From the NCBI GenBank assembly GCA_039934475.1, contig JBDTMC010000307.1:1-9390 (forward strand): DNA of 9,390 bases, written 5' to 3'. Shown piece after piece: positions 6,601 through 9,390 of the stretch. The position numbers and the translations under genes are program-made. Position 1 is the first letter of the stretch; each line of letters starts with the position of its first letter. Below the pieces are notes generated by a model. The model saw only the letters and a list, made by a program, of their open reading frames with translations, ran no database searches and was not told the DNA's origin. The stretch is from JBDTMC01 sp039934475. GTDB lineage: Bacteria; Acidobacteriota; Terriglobia; Bryobacterales; Bryobacteraceae.

Positions 6601-6712
6601 CAGCGCCAGTGTCGCCTTGCGTCAAGCGAAGCTGGAAATGATCCACTCGGGCGTTCCGGGTTATCGCCATCCCTACTACTGGGCTCCGTTTGTGTTAGTT
6701 GGCCTACAGTAA
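3635..6712 (+). CDS. Secreted TPR-CHAT protein (putative caspase-like cysteine protease)
   Basis: This 1025-residue protein begins with an apparent Sec signal peptide (MRAK, then LAVLLVLASVGGLA), so it is probably exported. Residues about 30-570 are a long superhelix of tetratricopeptide-like repeats, for example LALAYGESERREEGSRFFQA, ALGDWTRARAAYRESL and LLANLGELSLRTGSPVQAL. A linker with ALEYAERGRARAMLDVLERA (about 615) leads to a C-terminal CHAT domain (about 665-1025). CHAT is a caspase-HetF-associated peptidase fold with a His/Cys dyad. Both residues are present: H887 in IHFATHA and C934 in VVLSACQTGLG. Further family segments are VIPDGILHYVPFETL and VVVSLWQASD. Known characterised CHAT proteases are mostly cytoplasmic defence or death effectors, so an exported one behind a sigma/anti-sigma pair is notable; the substrate is unknown. 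It follows the anti-sigma stop by 8 bp. The initial ATG has only a weak ribosome site. Confidence 0.9.
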   Translation: MRAKLAVLLVLASVGGLAVPVDRHVWLLCEQQRLEEAILEAKQVIREHPDSYRTYAHLALAYGESERREEGSRFFQALLENGGNRAAAQYGWALVLLDKKEAITHWKDCVREDPGAYPCYADLGGRGDRSPLAFARPEASLGKAEFLARDGKLRAAQEALIKALGTPDVEHNLDLKLEVLSSLANTYCFEGEPCDKAEQFIRAGLELSRRLGDWRKEIWFLGAESNRLERGGQHEEALQVRLEALSLCRERGLLRSEAETLGVLCNWYREHGNPQRALDSIRQERQIWLRFRNPALAVNALVRSASVQNILGDSAGAEATLEQGRLAAKEIRSLYLEGVCLRGLSLAASDRGEYFQALELGLESIRLFQAEGRDPQASAGLGNQGEFYKALGDWTRARAAYRESLRGAVRSHELGERAGLLANLGELSLRTGSPVQALAYLKQALALVPSLIDSGSLGASIRSGMAEAYLALGRVPQGIAEAEASVRIAYDLKNLLLQAQTRLTLGICQIRAGNLAGAEVNFKRGLDLAQSAGLVKVALDARHGLADVDFRRGLYHEAFDNYRRSIDALEALREKIPREEERTGFLRENWRPYESVVHVLSILHAKHPHEGFDSVALEYAERGRARAMLDVLERARNRRQSNGLVSHASPLDLRRIQSEVTPRTGSLIEYSVGAEQSVAWFITSHTLTMKVLPGRAAMERVVKDYRLKLTRPPQSGDFTPYEAGARRLYQMLLAPFASELATTKTLLVIPDGILHYVPFETLITDGRFLLETHAVTYAPSASALATLLAMPPGSPVPASQLLAYADPDFGTNAGAPTGSHTAELIRGVYGSAGLSFAPLPNTRKEVAQIGEFFKNGQSTLRYGKEATEASVKADVLTRYRRIHFATHAILDEREPARSGIVLSLTAPGKEDGILRSAEVMNLRMNADLVVLSACQTGLGRLVTGEGMLGLTRSFLSAGARRVVVSLWQASDVATPKLMTGLYGALASGDSASVALRQAKLEMIHSGVPGYRHPYYWAPFVLVGLQ

Positions 6713-6777
6713 AAACTTTCTTTTTCTCTCGTTGTGAAAACTCACCTTCCACAGCTGTTATTTATTTGACGAGAGCG

Positions 6778-6795
6778 CTGCGGTCGTGACCGCAG
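6778..6795. terminator. 8-bp palindrome between the CHAT and propeller genes
   Basis: CTGCGGTC-GT-GACCGCAG is a perfect 8-bp inverted repeat with a 2-nt centre, followed on the plus strand by TCCCCTTTTCC. As RNA it would form a GC-rich 7-bp stem with a tetraloop and a weak pyrimidine tail, which could end the sigma-CHAT transcript. It could equally be an operator for the downstream gene. The rest of 6713-6839 is AT-rich with no clear -35/-10 pair. Confidence 0.4.
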
Positions 6796-6824
6796 TCCCC
6801 TTTTCCATAGGCAAGGTGTTTGAC

Positions 6825-6830
6825 AAGGAG
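6825..6830 (+). promoter_or_regulatory. Shine-Dalgarno deciding the propeller-gene start
   Basis: AAGGAG lies 9 nt before ATG 6840, selecting this start over an in-frame GTG at 6786 that has no such site and falls inside the palindrome. Confidence 0.65.
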
Positions 6831-6839
6831 ACAGGCTCA

Positions 6840-8216
6840 ATGACCTCAGATCAATTTTCGCCAAGGCGAGGAAAGCTGGAAGCCGGATACTTGCGGCCAG
6901 CTCTTCTCCTTCTTTCAATGGCAGGCGCAGTGTTCCCCTCAGCCGCCGCACCGGTGGTGACCTCCGCTGCCATCAATCCCCTGGTCGTGACGCAGCTTAT
7001 TATCAAAGGCCAAGGTTTTGTACCTTCGGGAGTCTTTCCGACAGTAACGCTCGCTGGTGCGCCCCTTTCAGTTCTAACTGCGTCACCGACACAACTAACT
7101 ACGGCGGTCCCCTCGAGTCTCAAGGGATCGTACCTGCTCAAGGTAACAGACAGTAATGGTGTGATCGTCACCTTTTCGGTCACGATTCCTGCGGTCGGCC
7201 CTCAGGGTCCGCAGGGAATTCCGGGGATTCAAGGCCAGAAGGGAGACAAAGGAGATCCGGGACCCGCAGGTTCGAAAGGCGACAAGGGTAATCCTGGGGC
7301 GGTCGGTCCGCAAGGTCCGCAGGGACCAGTTGCGCCAAACCCCTTGGCCATAGCTTTTCGCCGTTGGTATAGCGCCGACACGGCAGTCAAGTTTCCGACC
7401 GGCCTTGGGCCATATGGCGTCGCGTTTGACGGTGCCAATGTCTGGGTCGCCAATAACGGTTACCCAGACTTTGGACACGGAAGCACAATTTCCAAAGTTC
7501 GCGCCAACGACGGCCAGTTACTCGGAACTTATAACGTCTGCAGCGGGCCAATCTTTATCGAATTTGACGGAGCGAACATATGGACGACTTGCGACACTGA
7601 TGGGACGGTCGTGAAAGTCCGGGTGAGTGATGGTATGGTGCTCGGAACCTACCCGACTGGAGCGAGTCCACTTGGCTTGGCATTCGACGGGGCCAATATC
7701 TGGGTGGCAAACGCCAACAGTAATACAGTCACCAAGATACGTGCCTCTGACGGGTCTTCCCTTGGTTCCTATCCGGTTGGAAATTACCCCAGCGATCTTC
7801 TATTCGACGGTACGAACATTTGGGTGGCATTGACGCACGACAACAGTGTCAGCAAACTTGGTAGCGACGGGACGGTGCTGGCCACGATACCAGTCGGAGT
7901 CAATCCTTTAGGGGTGGTATTCGATGGCACAAGTATCTGGGTCGGAGCCATCGACGGCTCAGTCACGAAGATCCGGACTTCGGATGCTGCCATCCTCGGT
8001 ACCTATTCGGTCCCCGGTCAGCTGATTGGGCTGGGGTTTGATGGAACCAGCGTGTGGGTAGCAAACCAAACCACTGGAGAGGCTACCAAATTGAGGGCTA
8101 CTGACGGTGCGATCACGGGGATATTCCCAGTGGGCGTCCGCCCGCAACGGTTCGTATTCGACGGGGGATTCATGTGGATGAGTGACCAGGCGACCGGTTC
8201 AGTGTCGAAAATGTAA
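6840..8216 (+). CDS. Secreted IPT/TIG, collagen-like and seven-bladed beta-propeller protein
   Basis: This is a 458-residue secreted protein of unknown specific function. A long basic N-terminus and hydrophobic stretch (about 20-37, ending SAAAP) look like a signal peptide. Residues about 38-118 resemble an IPT/TIG Ig-like domain (INPLVVTQLIIKGQGF, ending in VTFSVTIPA). Residues 120-164 are 15 uninterrupted G-X-Y triplets rich in Pro, Gln, Lys and Asp (GPQGPQGIPG, QKGDKGDPGP), as in bacterial collagen-like stalks. Residues about 186-458 are seven repeats of about 40 residues, each with an FDG-x-x-(I/V/M)-W core at F196, F242, F282, F322, F361, F400 and F440, as in YVTN/NHL-type propellers. 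Propellers usually mediate binding, so a trimeric stalk presenting three propellers at the surface is a reasonable inference. The gene has its own Shine-Dalgarno and a 127-bp gap from the CHAT gene; cotranscription is uncertain. Confidence 0.85.
   Translation: MTSDQFSPRRGKLEAGYLRPALLLLSMAGAVFPSAAAPVVTSAAINPLVVTQLIIKGQGFVPSGVFPTVTLAGAPLSVLTASPTQLTTAVPSSLKGSYLLKVTDSNGVIVTFSVTIPAVGPQGPQGIPGIQGQKGDKGDPGPAGSKGDKGNPGAVGPQGPQGPVAPNPLAIAFRRWYSADTAVKFPTGLGPYGVAFDGANVWVANNGYPDFGHGSTISKVRANDGQLLGTYNVCSGPIFIEFDGANIWTTCDTDGTVVKVRVSDGMVLGTYPTGASPLGLAFDGANIWVANANSNTVTKIRASDGSSLGSYPVGNYPSDLLFDGTNIWVALTHDNSVSKLGSDGTVLATIPVGVNPLGVVFDGTSIWVGAIDGSVTKIRTSDAAILGTYSVPGQLIGLGFDGTSVWVANQTTGEATKLRATDGAITGIFPVGVRPQRFVFDGGFMWMSDQATGSVSKM
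7197..7331 (+). repeat. Collagen-like G-X-Y repeat tract
   Basis: Fifteen consecutive glycine codons fall at every third position (G120 to G162 of the protein). Repeated DNA words such as GGTCCGCAGGG and GGCGACAAGGG/GGAGACAAAGG make this a region prone to length change by slippage or recombination. Confidence 0.85.
7395..8213 (+). repeat. Seven tandem propeller-blade repeats of about 120 bp
   Basis: The seven coding repeats share an FDG-(A/T/G)-x-(I/V/M)-W core. Successive cores are 46, 40, 40, 39, 39 and 40 residues apart. Blades 3 and 4 are the most similar; the last (FDGGFMWMSD) is the most diverged. Confidence 0.8.
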
Positions 8217-8253
8217 TTGACCAAGAGTGTGATACGTCCCGGGTGTCCTGAAC

Positions 8254-8275
8254 CGCGAACGTACCTACGTCCGCG
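8254..8275. terminator. Imperfect hairpin between convergent genes
   Basis: CGCG-A-ACGTA, loop CC, TACGT-C-CGCG forms a 9-bp stem with a single A-C mismatch. It overlaps the last codons and stop (8267-8265) of the phosphatase gene and lies 38 bp past the propeller gene's stop. The position suits a shared terminator of two convergent genes, but there is no U-tract. Confidence 0.35.
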
Positions 8276-8726
8276 TTCGGCCGAAGCGGACGCGCGCCGG
8301 CGGCCTCACCTCCGGCGCGCCAGTCTGCCCGCGCTGGCGAAGTTCGAAGAGGAGTTCCATCACTCGGGCTTCAACGTCGTCTCGGACCTGGCGATGGAAC
8401 TTCTCCGGCTTGCCGATGGGGTCGGGGACCGGCCAATTGCGGAGGTCCTTCCATGGGCCGTCGGGGAGGATCATTCCACTGAGGTTTATTACTGTGTCCA
8501 TCAGCTCCGGGCGGACGAGGTAGAGATCCTTTGGGAATTGCTCGCCGAGATCGACGTCCTTTTCGAGCATTACCTTGCGGGTTTCCGACGCGATGCTCAT
8601 GGCCGGGGCCAGGCCGGCACTAAACGGTTCCACAATATCGGCGCCGTGGCAACGGGCGAACCCCTCTGCCATCTGGCTGCGGCAGGAATTCCCAATGCAG
8701 ACGAATAAGACCTTGCGACGTTCCAC
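8265..8726 (-). CDS. Low-molecular-weight phosphatase family protein (ArsC/LMW-PTP fold)
   Basis: This 153-residue protein carries the LMW protein-tyrosine-phosphatase/arsenate-reductase active-site loop C10-IGNSC-R16 followed by SQMAEG, and a late acid D102 in VPDPIG, near the family's catalytic Asp. GNSCRSQMAEG is typical of the thioredoxin-coupled ArsC branch. However, the usual resolving cysteine after the central strand is Ser here (VINLSG, S83), and no following Cys exists. The only cysteines are C10, C15 and C26. It therefore probably acts as a phosphatase or a diverged enzyme rather than a classic arsenate reductase; this is inference. The last 20 or so residues (QTGAPEVRPPARVRFGRTRT) form a basic tail outside the domain. 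The GTG start at 8726 overlaps the pdxT stop by one base (TAGTG), implying translational coupling with pyridoxal phosphate synthesis. Confidence 0.8.
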   Translation of the reverse strand: MERRKVLFVCIGNSCRSQMAEGFARCHGADIVEPFSAGLAPAMSIASETRKVMLEKDVDLGEQFPKDLYLVRPELMDTVINLSGMILPDGPWKDLRNWPVPDPIGKPEKFHRQVRDDVEARVMELLFELRQRGQTGAPEVRPPARVRFGRTRT

Positions 8727-9298
8727 TATTTCAGTTTATCGAGAAACAGCCGGTGAATCGATGGATCGGCCGTCAACTCCGGATGGAATGTAGCAACCAG
8801 GTGGCGGCCGAAGTCGACCAGAACAGGGTCGTTGTTGTACGTCGCCATCACCTTTGCGGTTGGGCCGACTCGACGGATGATGGGGGCTCGGATGAATACC
8901 GCCTCCAAGTCGCCCTGGTGGCCGTTTTGCCAGGGGATGTGGACTACCCGGCTGTCGAGCTGACGGCCGTAAGCATTCCTCTGGATGTCCATGTCTACTA
9001 GCGACAAAGACTGCTGCTGGGGCGAAGATACTTCGCTGGCGATCAGGATCGCTCCGGCGCAGGTTCCGAAAATGGGGTTCGAACCGCCCCACACGCGGAG
9101 CGGTTCGAAGAGGTTCTCAAAGTGCAGTAGCTTGAGCATCGTCGTGCTCTCGCCGCCGGGGATGATCAGGCCCTGTACCGTCGCCAGTTCCGCCTCGGTG
9201 CGCACGGGCACGGCTTCGGCGCCCGCGCGCTCCAGGGCTTTCTGGTGGGCCTCGAAATCGCCCTGCAGCGCCAACACACCAACGCGCTTACGTGACAA
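8726..9298 (-). CDS. pdxT: Pyridoxal 5'-phosphate synthase glutaminase subunit PdxT
   Basis: PdxT hydrolyses glutamine and channels ammonia to PdxS, which builds pyridoxal 5'-phosphate from ribose 5-phosphate and glyceraldehyde 3-phosphate in the cytoplasm. The protein (190 residues, normal length) starts VGVLALQGDFEAHQKALERAG. It carries the class I glutaminase elements: the GGEST oxyanion strand (48-52), nucleophile C80 in FGTCAGAI, the QRNAYGRQ family motif (106-113), and H172/E174 in TFHPEL. I place the start at TTG 9298, one base after the pdxS stop, because it gives the standard N-terminus. The frame stays open upstream to a TTG at 9367 inside pdxS, but that extension (PWSAWKSRRSPK) is out-of-frame pdxS sequence. 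The gene follows pdxS and leads into a phosphatase gene. Confidence 0.95.
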   Translation of the reverse strand: MSRKRVGVLALQGDFEAHQKALERAGAEAVPVRTEAELATVQGLIIPGGESTTMLKLLHFENLFEPLRVWGGSNPIFGTCAGAILIASEVSSPQQQSLSLVDMDIQRNAYGRQLDSRVVHIPWQNGHQGDLEAVFIRAPIIRRVGPTAKVMATYNNDPVLVDFGRHLVATFHPELTADPSIHRLFLDKLK

Positions 9299-9299
9299 C

Positions 9300-9390
9300 T
9301 TACCAGCCCCGGGTTTGCAGTAACTCGCCTTCGGCGATCTTCGAGATTTCCAGGCCGACCATGGCAAGACCGAGGTCGTTGCTTGCCTCG
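9300..9390 (-). CDS. pdxS: Pyridoxal 5'-phosphate synthase subunit PdxS, C-terminal fragment at window edge
   Basis: The last 29 codons before TAA (9302-9300) read EASNDLGLAMVGLEIS, then KIAEGELLQTRGW. This is the conserved PdxS C-terminus: an AM-GLEIS segment and a terminal RGW. PdxS is the TIM-barrel synthase that joins pentose and triose phosphates with ammonia from PdxT. The rest lies beyond the right edge. Position directly upstream of pdxT on the same strand supports the call. Confidence 0.9.
   Translation of the reverse strand, partial: EASNDLGLAMVGLEISKIAEGELLQTRGW

Noticed and set aside
7395..8213. CRISPR-like or non-coding tandem repeats
   Set aside because: The periodicity is coding (about 40 residues with an FDG-x-x-(I/V/M)-W core), diverged at the DNA level and explained by propeller blades.
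8217..8708. Plus-strand 163-codon open frame antisense to the phosphatase
   Set aside because: The opposite strand has a clear phosphatase with an active-site loop and coupling to pdxT. The plus frame shows no domain and arises from high GC.

Overview
The window looks like a chromosomal segment of a GC-rich, Gram-negative-type bacterium. The deoxyxylulose-independent PLP synthase pair (PdxS/PdxT), the unit of ECF sigma factor, zinc-finger anti-sigma and large secreted TPR-CHAT protein, and a secreted collagen-like/beta-propeller protein together suggest an acidobacterium of the Solibacter/Bryobacter kind. That placement is inference from gene content and style; there is no rRNA or other marker to confirm it.

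Region 1 (about 1-2241) is the edge of an integrative element. A complete tyrosine recombinase gene (minus strand) lies about 100 bp from the 3' end of an intact tRNA-Leu(CAG) gene, the usual layout for a tRNA-targeting island. Downstream of the integrase, and joined to it by a strong ribosome binding site inside its last codons, is an AF2212-type antitoxin domain fused to a DUF5678-like domain. Next, in the same reading frame, comes a retropepsin-like aspartic protease (DTGAS active site) interrupted by one in-frame amber codon. A plus-strand excisionase-type HTH gene converges on it, and a perfect 11-bp inverted repeat separates the two genes. The other end of the element is not in the window.

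Region 2 (2242-2433) holds the tRNA-Leu, its promoter (TTGACA, 17 bp, GAAAAT) with a small palindrome in the spacer, and a tandem 9-bp repeat just upstream of the sigma-factor gene.

Region 3 (2434-6712) is a tightly packed three-gene plus-strand unit: an ECF sigma factor, a membrane anti-sigma factor with an HxxxCxxC zinc motif and an extracytoplasmic domain, and a 1025-residue TPR-CHAT protein with an apparent signal peptide and an intact His/Cys dyad. Overlaps and spacing of -4 and +8 bp suggest one transcript. The putative protease would act outside the cytoplasm, possibly in the same compartment as the anti-sigma sensor domain.

Region 4 (6840-8216) encodes a secreted protein with an IPT/TIG-like domain, 15 unbroken collagen G-X-Y triplets and a seven-bladed FDG-x-x-(I/V/M)-W propeller. 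It has its own Shine-Dalgarno sequence and is separated from the CHAT gene by a short palindrome.

Region 5 (8265-9390, minus strand) is a conserved metabolic unit: the 3' end of pdxS, then pdxT, then a low-molecular-weight phosphatase of the ArsC/PTP superfamily whose start overlaps the pdxT stop. The phosphatase keeps the CX5R loop but lacks the resolving cysteines of thioredoxin-coupled arsenate reductases.
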